64,000 bases of DNA, taken from the NCBI GenBank assembly GCA_042434945.1, contig CP170191.1, forward strand, positions 1,302,001 to 1,366,000, written 5' to 3'. The notes below the pieces were generated by a model. It saw nothing but the letters and a program-made list of their open reading frames with translations. It did no database searches and was not told where the DNA came from. The first letter of the stretch is position 1. Each line of letters starts with the position of its first letter. This document shows, piece by piece, positions 45,857-57,242 of this stretch. The translations under genes and the position numbers were made by a program. Origin of the DNA: Escherichia hormaechei_A. Its GTDB lineage: Bacteria > Pseudomonadota > Gammaproteobacteria > Enterobacterales > Enterobacteriaceae.

Positions 45857-45877
45857 TGATCTTTCGTGTGGGTCACC
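45857..45877 (+). promoter_or_regulatory. thrS translational operator hairpin (anticodon-arm mimic)
   Basis: GTGATC-TTTCGTGTG-GGTCAC forms a stem with CGU in the loop, 20 bases upstream of the thrS ATG. In E. coli this domain mimics the tRNA-Thr anticodon arm; threonyl-tRNA synthetase binds it and represses its own translation. Confidence 0.85.
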
Positions 45878-45897
45878 ACTGCAAATAAGGATATAAA

Positions 45898-47826
45898 ATG
45901 CCTGTTATAACTCTTCCTGATGGCAGCCAACGCCATTACGACCACGCTGTAAGCCCCATGGATGTTGCGCTGGACATTGGTCCAGGTCTGGCGAAAGCCT
46001 GTATCGCAGGGCGCGTTAATGGCGAACTGGTTGATGCTTGCGATCTGATTGAAAACGACGCACAACTGTCGATCATTACCGCGAAAGACGAAGAAGGTCT
46101 GGAGATCATTCGTCACTCCTGTGCGCACCTGTTAGGGCACGCGATTAAACAACTTTGGCCGCATACCAAAATGGCAATCGGCCCGGTTATTGACAACGGT
46201 TTTTATTACGACGTTGATCTTGACCGCACGTTAACCCAGGAAGATGTCGAAGCACTCGAGAAGCGGATGCATGAGCTTGCTGAGAAAAACTACGACGTCA
46301 TTAAGAAGAAAGTCAGCTGGCACGAAGCGCGTGAAACTTTCGCCAACCGTGGGGAGAGCTACAAAGTCTCCATTCTTGACGAAAACATCGCCCATGATGA
46401 CAAGCCAGGTCTGTACTTCCATGAAGAATATGTCGATATGTGCCGCGGTCCGCACGTACCGAACATGCGTTTCTGCCATCATTTCAAACTAATGAAAACG
46501 GCAGGGGCTTACTGGCGTGGCGACAGCAACAACAAAATGTTGCAACGTATTTACGGTACGGCGTGGGCAGACAAAAAAGCACTTAACGCTTACCTGCAGC
46601 GCCTGGAAGAAGCCGCGAAACGCGACCACCGTAAAATCGGTAAACAACTCGACCTGTATCATATGCAGGAAGAAGCGCCGGGTATGGTATTCTGGCACAA
46701 CGACGGCTGGACCATTTTCCGTGAACTGGAAGTGTTTGTTCGTTCTAAACTGAAAGAGTACCAGTATCAGGAAGTTAAAGGTCCGTTCATGATGGACCGT
46801 GTCCTGTGGGAAAAAACCGGTCACTGGGACAACTACAAAGATGCAATGTTCACCACGTCTTCTGAGAACCGTGAATACTGCATTAAGCCGATGAACTGCC
46901 CGGGTCACGTACAAATTTTCAACCAGGGGCTGAAGTCTTATCGCGATCTGCCGCTGCGTATGGCCGAGTTTGGTAGCTGCCACCGTAACGAGCCGTCAGG
47001 TTCGCTGCATGGCCTGATGCGCGTGCGTGGATTTACCCAAGATGACGCGCATATCTTCTGTACTGAAGAACAAATTCGCGATGAAGTTAACGGATGTATC
47101 CGTTTAGTCTATGATATGTACAGCACTTTTGGCTTCGAGAAGATCGTCGTCAAACTCTCCACTCGTCCTGAAAAACGTATTGGCAGCGACGAAATGTGGG
47201 ATCGTGCTGAGGCGGACCTGGCGGTTGCGCTGGAAGAAAACAACATCCCGTTTGAATATCAACTGGGTGAAGGCGCTTTCTACGGTCCGAAAATTGAATT
47301 TACCCTGTATGACTGCCTCGATCGTGCATGGCAGTGCGGTACAGTACAGCTGGACTTCTCCTTGCCGTCTCGTCTGAGCGCCTCCTATGTAGGCGAAGAC
47401 AACGAGCGTAAGGTTCCGGTAATGATTCACCGCGCAATTCTGGGGTCGATGGAACGTTTCATCGGTATCCTGACCGAAGAATTCGCTGGTTTCTTCCCGA
47501 CCTGGCTTGCGCCGGTTCAGGTTGTTATCATGAATATTACCGATTCACAGTCTGATTACGTTAACGAATTGACGCAAAAACTATCAAATGCGGGCATTCG
47601 TGTTAAAGCAGACTTGAGAAATGAGAAGATTGGCTTTAAAATCCGCGAGCACACTTTGCGTCGCGTCCCATATATGCTGGTCTGTGGTGATAAAGAGGTG
47701 GAATCAGGCAAAGTTGCCGTTCGCACCCGCCGTGGTAAAGACCTGGGAAGCATGGACGTAAATGAAGTGATCGAGAAGCTGCAACAAGAGATTCGCAGCC
47801 GCAGTCTTAAACAATTGGAGGAATAA
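45898..47826 (+). CDS. thrS: Threonyl-tRNA synthetase
   Basis: Charges tRNA-Thr. 642 residues: TGS domain (1-60), editing domain with [10 protein letters not shown], class II core with MNCPGHV, and anticodon-binding C-terminus. I find only one residue differing from K-12 as I remember it (Asp for Glu in TDSQSDYVN), so belongs to the E. coli-like block 45.8-53.2 kb. AAGGAT SD. Confidence 0.98.
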
Positions 47827-47829
47827 GGT

Positions 47830-48372
<543 letters not shown>

Positions 48373-48391
48373 GGCCTTCAAGTAGCACTGT

Positions 48392-48415
48392 CTGTGGAGC
48401 CTTCGGGCTTCACAG
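48392..48415 (+). promoter_or_regulatory. L20 operator hairpin upstream of rpmI
   Basis: CTGTGGAGCC-TTCG-GGCTTCACAG, a ten-pair stem with a UUCG-type tetraloop between infC and rpmI. In E. coli, ribosomal protein L20 binds structures in this spacer and in infC that mimic its 23S rRNA site and represses rpmI-rplT translation. Confidence 0.75.
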
Positions 48416-48444
48416 GCTTTGTTCGCCTTTGTTTCGTTTATTAA

Positions 48445-48666
<222 letters not shown>

Positions 48667-48691
48667 GCCGTTAACGTTTTTAACTTTTTAA

Positions 48692-49075
<384 letters not shown>

Positions 49076-49085
49076 GCCAGTTGAA

Positions 49086-49110
49086 AGAGGGAGCTAGTCT
49101 CCCTCTTTTC
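49086..49110 (+). terminator. Terminator after rplT
   Basis: AGAGGGAG-CTAGT-CTCCCTCT then TTTC; 10 bases after the rplT stop, upstream of the pheM promoter region. Confidence 0.85.
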
Positions 49111-49197
49111 GTTTCAACGCCATCAAAACATTGACTTTTATCGCCGTAGCCTTTTCAATAAAGGTCTTTTGAAGAGTACCAAAAGGTAACGCAAGCA

Positions 49198-49242
49198 ATG
49201 AATGCTGCTATTTTCCGCTTCTTTTTTTACTTTAGCACCTGA
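49198..49242 (+). CDS. pheM: pheST attenuator leader peptide PheM
   Basis: 14 residues [14 protein letters not shown] with five Phe. Ribosome stalling on Phe codons when tRNA-Phe is uncharged prevents the downstream terminator (49289). Same as the E. coli leader. A promoter is expected about 49130-49160 (TTGACT...). Confidence 0.93.
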
Positions 49243-49288
49243 ATCCAGGAGGCTAGCGCGTGAGAAGAGAAACGGAAAACAGCGCCTG

Positions 49289-49314
49289 AAAGCCTCCCAG
49301 TGGAGGCTTTTTTT
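49289..49314 (+). terminator. pheST attenuator terminator
   Basis: AAGCCTCC-CAGT-GGAGGCTT followed by T-run, 46 bases after the pheM stop. Position and sequence match the phenylalanine attenuator of E. coli pheST. Confidence 0.92.
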
Positions 49315-49338
49315 GTATGCGCGTTTTGAAAAATAAAA

Positions 49339-49479
49339 AGCCTGTCTCATCAGGTGTAATTGTCGCAGCCAGTCTGGACACGGCCAGCGCGGAGAAACCG
49401 GAGCGTATTTAAGTACGTGAGAATTTCGAGCACTGCCCGGGACCAAAATGGCAAGTAAAATAGCCTGATGGGATAGGCT
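49339..49479. repeat. Long imperfect inverted-repeat element between attenuator and pheS
   Basis: About 140 bases; the ends AGCCTGTCTCATCAGG and CCTGATGGGATAGGCT are near-complementary, and the inside contains GGAGAAACCGGAGCG and GAATTTCGAGCACTGCC. I recall similar elements repeated in E. coli intergenic regions (boxC-like), name uncertain. It lies in the pheS leader after the attenuator. Confidence 0.55.
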
Positions 49480-49525
49480 CTAAGTCCAACGAACCAGTGT
49501 CACCACTGACACAATGAGGAAAACC

Positions 49526-50509
49526 ATGTCACATCTCGCAGAACTGGTTGCCAGTGCGAAGGCGGCCATTAGCCAGGCGTCAGATGTTGCCGCGTTAGAT
49601 AATGTGCGCGTCGAATATTTGGGTAAAAAAGGGCACTTAACCCTTCAGATGACGACCCTGCGTGAGCTGCCGCCAGAAGAGCGTCCGGCAGCTGGTGCGG
49701 TTATCAACGAAGCGAAAGAGCAGGTTCAGCAGGCGCTGAATGCGCGTAAAGCGGAACTGGAAAGCGCTGCACTGAATGCGCGTCTGGCGGCGGAAACGAT
49801 TGATGTCTCTCTGCCAGGTCGTCGCATTGAAAACGGCGGTCTGCATCCGGTTACCCGTACCATCGACCGTATCGAAAGTTTCTTCGGTGAGCTTGGCTTT
49901 ACCGTGGCAACCGGGCCGGAAATCGAAGACGATTATCATAACTTCGATGCTCTGAACATTCCTGGTCACCACCCGGCGCGCGCTGACCACGACACTTTCT
50001 GGTTTGACGCTACCCGCCTGCTGCGTACCCAGACCTCTGGCGTACAGATCCGCACCATGAAAGCCCAGCAGCCACCGATTCGTATCATCGCGCCTGGCCG
50101 TGTTTATCGTAACGACTACGACCAGACTCACACGCCGATGTTCCATCAGATGGAAGGTCTGATTGTTGATACCAACATCAGCTTTACCAACCTGAAAGGC
50201 ACGCTGCACGACTTCCTGCGTAACTTCTTTGAAGAAGATTTGCAGATCCGCTTCCGTCCTTCCTACTTCCCGTTCACCGAACCTTCTGCGGAAGTGGACG
50301 TCATGGGTAAAAACGGCAAATGGCTGGAAGTGCTGGGCTGCGGAATGGTGCATCCGAACGTGCTGCGTAACGTTGGCATCGACCCGGAAGTTTACTCTGG
50401 TTTCGCCTTCGGGATGGGGATGGAGCGTCTGACTATGTTGCGTTACGGCGTCACCGACCTGCGTTCATTCTTCGAAAACGATCTGCGTTTCCTCAAACAG
50501 TTTAAATAA
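49526..50509 (+). CDS. pheS: Phenylalanyl-tRNA synthetase alpha subunit
   Basis: 327 residues, start [12 protein letters not shown] at 49526 (AATGAGGAAAACC SD). N-terminal coiled coil, class II core: [14 protein letters not shown] and [11 protein letters not shown]. Forms alpha2beta2 with PheT. Reads as K-12 except Ala for Thr in FWFDATRL, as I recall. Confidence 0.98.
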
Positions 50510-50523
50510 GGCAGGAATAGATT

Positions 50524-52911
50524 ATGAAATTCAGTGAACTGTGGTTACGCGAATGGGTGAACCCGGCGATTGATAGCGACGCGCTGGCAAATCAAATCAC
50601 TATGGCGGGCCTGGAAGTTGATGGTGTTGAACCGGTTGCCGGTAGCTTCCACGGCGTGGTCGTTGGTGAAGTGGTTGAGTGTGCGCAGCATCCGAACGCT
50701 GACAAACTGCGTGTGACAAAAGTGAATGTCGGCGGCGATCGCCTGCTGGACATCGTCTGCGGTGCGCCAAACTGCCGTCAGGGCCTGCGTGTGGCGGTAG
50801 CGACCATTGGTGCTGTTCTGCCGGGTGATTTCAAAATTAAAGCGGCGAAACTGCGTGGCGAACCGTCTGAAGGGATGCTGTGCTCCTTTTCTGAGCTGGG
50901 AATTTCTGACGATCATAACGGCATTATCGAGCTGCCTGCGGATGCGCCGATTGGCACCGACATCCGCGAATACCTGAAACTCGATGACAACACCATCGAA
51001 ATCAGCGTGACACCAAACCGTGCCGACTGCTTAGGTATCATTGGTGTTGCGCGTGACGTTGCCGTGCTGAATCAGCTGCCGCTGGTTGAACCGGAAATCG
51101 TTCCGGTTGGTGCGACCATCGACGACACGCTGCCGATTACAGTCGAAGCGCCGGAAGCCTGCCCGCGTTATCTTGGCCGTGTGGTAAAAGGCATTAACGT
51201 TAAAGCGCCAACTCCGCTGTGGATGAAAGAAAAACTGCGTCGTTGCGGGATCCGTTCTATCGATGCAGTTGTTGACGTCACCAACTATGTGCTGCTCGAA
51301 CTGGGCCAGCCGATGCACGCTTTCGATAAAGATCGCATTGAAGGCGGCATTGTTGTGCGGATGGCGAAAGAGGGCGAAACGCTGGTGCTGCTCGACGGCA
51401 CTGAAGCGAAGCTGAATGCCGACACCCTGGTTATCGCAGACCACAACAAGGCGCTGGCGATGGGCGGTATCTTTGGTGGCGAACACTCTGGCGTGAATGA
51501 CGAAACGCAAAACGTCCTGCTGGAATGCGCTTTCTTCAGCCCGCTATCAATCACCGGTCGTGCTCGTCGTCATGGCCTGCATACTGATGCGTCTCACCGT
51601 TATGAGCGTGGCGTTGATCCGGCACTGCAGCACAAAGCGATGGAACGTGCGACCCGTCTGCTGATCGACATCTGCGGTGGTGAGGCTGGTCCGGTAATTG
51701 ATATCACCAGCGAAGCAACGCTGCCGAAGCGTGCAACCATCACTTTACGTCGTAGCAAACTGGATCGCCTGATCGGCCATCATATTGCGGATGAGCAGGT
51801 AACTGACATTCTGCGTCGTCTCGGCTGCGAAGTGACCGAAGGCAAAGACGAGTGGCAGGCAGTTGCGCCGAGCTGGCGTTTCGATATGGAGATTGAAGAA
51901 GATCTGGTCGAAGAAGTCGCGCGTGTTTACGGCTACAACAACATCCCGGATGAGCCGGTACAGGCAAGCCTGATTATGGGTACTCACCGTGAAGCTGACC
52001 TGTCGCTCAAGCGCGTGAAAACGCTGCTCAACGACAAAGGCTATCAGGAAGTGATCACCTACAGCTTCGTTGATCCGAAAGTGCAGCAGATGATCCATCC
52101 AGGGGTTGAAGCGTTACTGCTGCCAAGCCCGATTTCCGTTGAAATGTCAGCAATGCGTCTTTCTCTGTGGACCGGCCTGCTGGCAACCGTGGTGTACAAC
52201 CAGAACCGTCAGCAGAACCGTGTGCGCATTTTCGAAAGCGGTCTGCGTTTCGTACCAGATACTCAAGCACCGTTGGGCATTCGTCAGGATCTGATGTTAG
52301 CCGGTGTGATTTGCGGTAACCGTTACGAAGAGCACTGGAACCTGGCAAAAGAGACCGTTGATTTCTATGATTTGAAAGGCGATCTTGAATCCGTTCTCGA
52401 CCTGACCGGTAAACTGAATGAGGTTGAGTTCCGTGCAGAAGCGAATCCGGCACTGCATCCGGGGCAATCCGCAGCGATTTATCTGAAAGGTGAACGTATT
52501 GGTTTTGTTGGGGTTGTTCATCCTGAACTGGAACGTAAACTGGATCTTAACGGTCGCACTCTGGTGTTCGAACTGGAGTGGAACAAGCTCGCAGACCGCG
52601 TGGTGCCTCAGGCGCGCGAGATTTCTCGCTTCCCGGCGAACCGTCGTGACATCGCGGTGGTGGTCGCAGAAAATGTTCCCGCAGCGGATATTTTATCCGA
52701 ATGTAAGAAAGTTGGCGTAAATCAGGTAGTTGGCGTAAACTTATTTGACGTGTACCGCGGTAAGGGTGTTGCGGAGGGGTATAAGAGCCTCGCCATAAGC
52801 CTGATCCTGCAAGATACCAGCCGTACACTCGAAGAAGAGGAGATTGCCGCTACCGTCGCCAAATGTGTAGAGGCATTAAAAGAGCGATTCCAGGCATCAT
52901 TGAGGGATTGA
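50524..52911 (+). CDS. pheT: Phenylalanyl-tRNA synthetase beta subunit
   Basis: 795 residues: tRNA-binding (EMAP-like) domain near 40-150, B3/B4 editing domain about 210-390, B5 about 400-475, C-terminal ferredoxin-fold anticodon-binding domain. Only about three residues differ from K-12 by memory. 14 bases after pheS, same operon. Confidence 0.98.
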
Positions 52912-52915
52912 ACCT

Positions 52916-53215
52916 ATGGCGCTTACAAAAGCTGAAATGTCAGAATATCTGTTTGATAAGCTTGGGCTTAGCAAGCGGGATGCCAAAGAACTGGTTGAAC
53001 TGTTTTTCGAAGAGATCCGTCGCGCTCTGGAAAACGGCGAACAGGTGAAACTCTCTGGTTTTGGTAACTTCGATCTGCGTGATAAGAATCAACGCCCGGG
53101 ACGTAACCCGAAAACGGGCGAGGATATTCCCATTACAGCACGGCGCGTGGTGACCTTCAGACCCGGGCAGAAGTTAAAAAGCCGGGTCGAAAACGCTTCG
53201 CCCAAAGACGAGTAA
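52916..53215 (+). CDS. ihfA: Integration host factor alpha subunit
   Basis: 99 residues; HU/IHF fold with the DNA-minor-groove arm [12 protein letters not shown]. Pairs with IhfB to bend DNA. 4 bases after pheT. Same as K-12 as far as I recall; last gene of the E. coli-like block. Confidence 0.98.
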
Positions 53216-53227
53216 TCTGATCTAACT

Positions 53228-53253
53228 AAAAAGGCCGCTCTGCGGCCTTTTTT
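53228..53253 (+). terminator. Intrinsic terminator of ihfA
   Basis: AAAAGGCCGC-TCT-GCGGCCTTTTTT, 12 bases after the ihfA stop. Confidence 0.93.
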
Positions 53254-53317
53254 CTTTGCGCTATTTGCTAAACCCGCCGTAAAATCAATGATATCTCAAC
53301 CGGATAACCTATCGTCT

Positions 53318-54298
53318 ATGCTTGATCTTGCCCGCCGCCAGCACCGCTCCGATCTTCGCCGCCTGTGTCTGCTCGGGGTGCTGTTGATTGTCGCCACCAC
53401 CGTCAGCCTGTGTGCGGGCGATCGGTGGCTGGGGCCGGAAAGCTGGTTTACGCCTGAAGGACAGCTCTTTGTCTGGCAGATCCGCCTGCCGCGGACGTTG
53501 GCTGTCCTTTTAGTCGGCGCTGCGCTGGCGCTGTGCGGCACGATCATGCAGGCATTATTTGAAAACCCTCTGGCGGAACCCGGGCTTCTCGGGGTCTCGA
53601 ATGGCGCAGGCGTCGGGCTTATCGCCGCCGTGATGCTGGGGGGAGGCGAGCTCTCCGGCTGGGGGATTAGCCTCAGCGCCATCCTTGGCGCGCTGTTGAT
53701 AACCCTTATCCTTCTGCGCTTTGCCCGCCGCCACTTATCCACCAGTCGGCTGCTGCTTGCCGGGGTAGCGTTGGGGATCATCTGTAGTGCGCTGATGACC
53801 TGGGCCGTCTACTTCTCCACCTCCTTCGATCTGCGCCAGCTAATGTACTGGATGATGGGGGGATTTGGGGGTGTTGACTGGCGTCAGGGGTGGCTGATGG
53901 TGCTCCTGATCCCGGTCATCCTGTGGACGGCGTTCCAGGCGCAGCCTCTTAATATTCTCGCGCTGGGCGAAACGTCTGCTCGCCAGCTCGGGATGCCGAT
54001 TGGATTTTGGCGCAACGTGCTGGTTATCGCCATTGGCTGGATGGTAGGCGTAAGCGTGGCGCTGGCGGGGGCGATTGGCTTTATTGGGCTGGTGATCCCG
54101 CATATGCTGCGCCTGTGCGGCATTACGGACCACCGAACCCTGCTCCCGGCCTCGGCGGTTGCCGGGGCGGCAACGCTGCTGGTTGCCGATATCATCGCCC
54201 GGCTCGCCCTGACGGCCGCTGAGTTGCCCATAGGCGTGGTGACCGCAACGCTGGGCGCGCCGGTCTTTATCTGGCTACTATTAAAAGCTGGACGTTAA
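53318..54298 (+). CDS. btuC: Vitamin B12 ABC importer permease BtuC
   Basis: 326 residues from ATG at 53318 (MLDLARRQHRSDL matches the family start), about ten membrane segments, FecCD family. ENPLAEPGLLGVSNGAGVG and MYWMMGGFGGVDW present. Native divergence from K-12 begins here. Confidence 0.95.
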   Translation: MLDLARRQHRSDLRRLCLLGVLLIVATTVSLCAGDRWLGPESWFTPEGQLFVWQIRLPRTLAVLLVGAALALCGTIMQALFENPLAEPGLLGVSNGAGVGLIAAVMLGGGELSGWGISLSAILGALLITLILLRFARRHLSTSRLLLAGVALGIICSALMTWAVYFSTSFDLRQLMYWMMGGFGGVDWRQGWLMVLLIPVILWTAFQAQPLNILALGETSARQLGMPIGFWRNVLVIAIGWMVGVSVALAGAIGFIGLVIPHMLRLCGITDHRTLLPASAVAGAATLLVADIIARLALTAAELPIGVVTATLGAPVFIWLLLKAGR

Positions 54299-54331
54299 AA
54301 CACAACCTGTAAGTCAACCTGAGGGAATGCT

Positions 54332-54883
54332 ATGCAGTCTGATATTCTGAATACCGAAGTGACGACCATTGACGGCGAGAAAACCACGCTGGAAGGCTAC
54401 AAGGGCAAGGTGCTGCTCATCGTGAACGTGGCGTCGAAATGTGGCCTTACGCCGCAGTATGAACAGCTGGAAAACATTCATAAAGCCTGGGAAAAAGACG
54501 GCTTTACCGTACTCGGCTTCCCGTGCAACCAGTTCCTGGGCCAGGAGCCGGGTAGCGAAGAGGAGATTAAGACCTTTTGCAGCACAACCTATGGCGTGAC
54601 GTTCCCGATGTTCAGCAAAATTGACGTGAACGGTGAAAATCGTCATCCGCTGTATGCCAAACTGGTGGCCGCGGCGCCGACCGCCGTTGCGCCTGAAGAG
54701 AGTGGTTTCTATGAGCGTATGGCAAGTAAAGGCCGCGCGCCGCTCTATCCGGACGATATTCTGTGGAACTTCGAAAAATTCCTGATTGGCCGTGACGGTG
54801 AGGTCGTGCAGCGTTTTTCGCCTGACATGACGCCTGAAGATCCTATCGTGATGGAATCAATCAAGCTGGCGCTGGCGAAATAA
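54332..54883 (+). CDS. btuE: Thioredoxin/glutathione peroxidase BtuE
   Basis: 183 residues, GPx fold with peroxidatic Cys in NVASKCGLTPQY (~37), Gln/Trp positions in GFPCNQFLGQEPG and WNFEKFLIGRDG. Not needed for B12 transport; a peroxidase. Stop overlaps btuD start by one base (TAATG). Confidence 0.95.
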   Translation: MQSDILNTEVTTIDGEKTTLEGYKGKVLLIVNVASKCGLTPQYEQLENIHKAWEKDGFTVLGFPCNQFLGQEPGSEEEIKTFCSTTYGVTFPMFSKIDVNGENRHPLYAKLVAAAPTAVAPEESGFYERMASKGRAPLYPDDILWNFEKFLIGRDGEVVQRFSPDMTPEDPIVMESIKLALAK

Positions 54884-55638
54884 TGACGCTGCTGATGCAG
54901 CTCACGGACGTTGCCGGGAAGGGACGTCTTGAGCCTGTGACTGCCGCAGTCAACGCAGGTGAAATCCTTCACCTGGTTGGGCCAAACGGCGCCGGAAAAA
55001 GCACGCTGCTGGCGCGTATGGCGGGGCTGACCAGCGGGGAAGGGGAGATTACCTTCCTCGGGCAATCGCTCGTCGACTGGCTACCCGCTACACTTGCCTC
55101 CCGTCGAAGCTATCTGGTTCAGCAGCAGGTTCCGCCCTTTGCGATGCCCGTCTGGCACTACCTGACGCTGCATCTGCCTGACAAAAATCAGGTGGGATTG
55201 CTCAACGAGGTTGCTGCGGCACTCGGGTTAGACGACAAGCTTACCCGGCAGGCAAATCAGCTTTCCGGCGGCGAGTGGCAGCGCGTGCGTCTGGCCGCCG
55301 TCATCCTTCAGATCCATCCGGCGGGAAATCCTCACGGGCGGTTGTTGCTGCTGGACGAGCCGATGAGCGGGCTGGACGTTGCCCAGCAGGCAGCGCTGGA
55401 TACCCTGCTCAGCGCGCTGTGTCGCAAGGGGATCGCCATTGTGATGAGCAGCCATGATTTGAACCATACGTTGCGCCACGCGCATCGGGTGTGGTTGCTG
55501 GCGCGTGGCAAGCTGATTGCCAGCGGAACGCGCGACAGCGTGCTGACGGCCGCCAATCTTGCGAGCGCTTACCACATGTCGTTCCGGAGGCTGGATATTG
55601 AAGGCCACAAGATGCTCATTTCCACGGCGCAGGAATAA
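54883..55638 (+). CDS. btuD: Vitamin B12 ABC importer ATPase BtuD
   Basis: 251 residues. Walker A GPNGAGKST, signature LSGGEWQRVRLAAV, Walker B LLLLDEPMSGLD, H-loop SSHDLNH. Powers BtuC2D2-BtuF. Confidence 0.96.
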   Translation: MTLLMQLTDVAGKGRLEPVTAAVNAGEILHLVGPNGAGKSTLLARMAGLTSGEGEITFLGQSLVDWLPATLASRRSYLVQQQVPPFAMPVWHYLTLHLPDKNQVGLLNEVAAALGLDDKLTRQANQLSGGEWQRVRLAAVILQIHPAGNPHGRLLLLDEPMSGLDVAQQAALDTLLSALCRKGIAIVMSSHDLNHTLRHAHRVWLLARGKLIASGTRDSVLTAANLASAYHMSFRRLDIEGHKMLISTAQE

Positions 55639-55710
55639 CCTTTCTTGCACAGCTGCATAGATGCACGCTAAATTACCGAAAGAACAAAAAAAGCAGAGGA
55701 TTCGTCTGAA

Positions 55711-56175
55711 ATGCGATTCTGGTTTCTCCTTGTTGCGGCGCTCTTTCTTGCAGGATGCAGCAGCCATCGTGCACCTCCGCCCAACCCACGGCTTTCCGAT
55801 TCCATTACGGTCATTGCCAGCCTGAACGATCAGCTCAGCAACTGGCGCGGCACACCTTATCGCTACGGCGGCATGAGCCGGGGCGGGGTGGATTGCTCGG
55901 GATTCGTGCTGATGACCTTCCGCGATAAATTTGACCTCCAGCTTCCGCGTGAAACGCGTATGCAGGCGAAAATCGGCACTGAAATTGATAAAGACGAGCT
56001 CCTGCCCGGCGATCTGGTCTTTTTTAAAACGGGCTCCGGAGAAAACGGCCTTCATGTCGGCATCTATGATACCGATAATCAGTTCATTCATGCCTCGACC
56101 AGCCGTGGCGTGATGCGCTCCTCTCTGGATAATGTTTACTGGCGTAAAAACTTCTGGCAGGCCAGACGTATTTAA
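55711..56175 (+). CDS. nlpC: NlpC/P60 lipoprotein peptidase NlpC
   Basis: 154 residues. Lipobox LAGC at residue ~15; catalytic Cys in GGVDCSGFV and His in GLHVGIYD, then HAST. Putative murein-peptide endopeptidase at the envelope. Confidence 0.95.
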   Translation: MRFWFLLVAALFLAGCSSHRAPPPNPRLSDSITVIASLNDQLSNWRGTPYRYGGMSRGGVDCSGFVLMTFRDKFDLQLPRETRMQAKIGTEIDKDELLPGDLVFFKTGSGENGLHVGIYDTDNQFIHASTSRGVMRSSLDNVYWRKNFWQARRI

Positions 56176-56467
56176 CCGCTGCATAAAAATGCAGTGCGGA
56201 GGGCCTGGCGGTGAAAATAGACGTCAGGCTTTTCTTGCGGGATGATTAAAGTTAAATTTTTGCCCAATTATTTATGTCCGCATGTGCCTGTTTTATCTAA
56301 AACTGGCTATTATTCAATAACCAGGATAAAATTAATTTAGATTCAGGGAAAAATCTGAAAATTAATACGGAAAGAATGAAATTAATCTTATTAAAATCAA
56401 GACAGTGGAATTGTGCCTGCAATTGCTCCAGGATGTTCTCTCTCATCTTTAATGCAGGACAAGCGCG

Positions 56468-57181
56468 ATGATTATTACGCTAGATAATGCTTACCAGTCT
56501 GAACTTTTACTCCTTCCGGCGCGTGATAGTGCAGGTTTGCTTAAAGGTTTAGAGATTTTGGTTAACTTTACTGGCGTGGGTGCGGACGTACGGATCCCGA
56601 CTGAACTGGTTATCCCACATCTTTCTCAGGAAGATGAATTAGCGCTGTTTCAGGAGAAACTGCAATTACTCGATACCTGTAAGCTATTTTTTATTCAGCA
56701 TCAGTTAATTGCATGGATCAATATTACACCTGCAATTGTTGAGTTTTTATTAACTAATGAGAACGCTGTTTCAATCCTCGAGCGTTATCCGTTTCTTGAG
56801 TTTACTGTTAATGAGAACTATCCAGGTTTAAATAACGGGAAAGACGATCCCTGTCTGGCAAGAATGGCGATCCATTTCCCCTTAGTACTGGCTAACTTTG
56901 GTGCAGGGGCATCTTCCCTTAAACCGGTTTATGATGGTCTGTTCAAACGGGTGATTCTGGATAAAAACTTTATCCAGCAGCGCGCGTCGGCACTCTCGTT
57001 TGAGCCTTTTATGCGCGCCATTCTCTGGCAGATCGCGCCGCATTGTCAGTCGGTCATGGTCTCGGGAATTGACGATCACGGCATCTTAGAACGCGTGCTG
57101 CCCTTCAATTTCGGTGCAATGCAGGGAAGCCTGTGGCCTGCCGTCCCGGCAGAGCGGGTCACGACTCTCGTTCAGCAATAA
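56468..57181 (+). CDS. ydiV: Anti-FlhDC factor, degenerate EAL protein YdiV/RflP
   Basis: 237 residues. EAL-fold protein in which catalytic motifs are lost: the EAL position reads ELVIPHL-like and metal ligands are not evident. In Salmonella it binds FlhD and targets FlhDC for ClpXP, repressing motility. Identified by NENYPGLNNGKDD, GAG.SLKPVYDGLFKRVILDKNFIQQ and LPFNFGAMQG...WPAVP. The 292-base upstream spacer is AT-rich and gene-free. Confidence 0.9.
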   Translation: MIITLDNAYQSELLLLPARDSAGLLKGLEILVNFTGVGADVRIPTELVIPHLSQEDELALFQEKLQLLDTCKLFFIQHQLIAWINITPAIVEFLLTNENAVSILERYPFLEFTVNENYPGLNNGKDDPCLARMAIHFPLVLANFGAGASSLKPVYDGLFKRVILDKNFIQQRASALSFEPFMRAILWQIAPHCQSVMVSGIDDHGILERVLPFNFGAMQGSLWPAVPAERVTTLVQQ

Positions 57182-57242
57182 CCCCTTTCTTCGCCTGTGT
57201 TTACGTCCAGGGAAACCCTCTACACTTAAAGCAGGAGGACTT

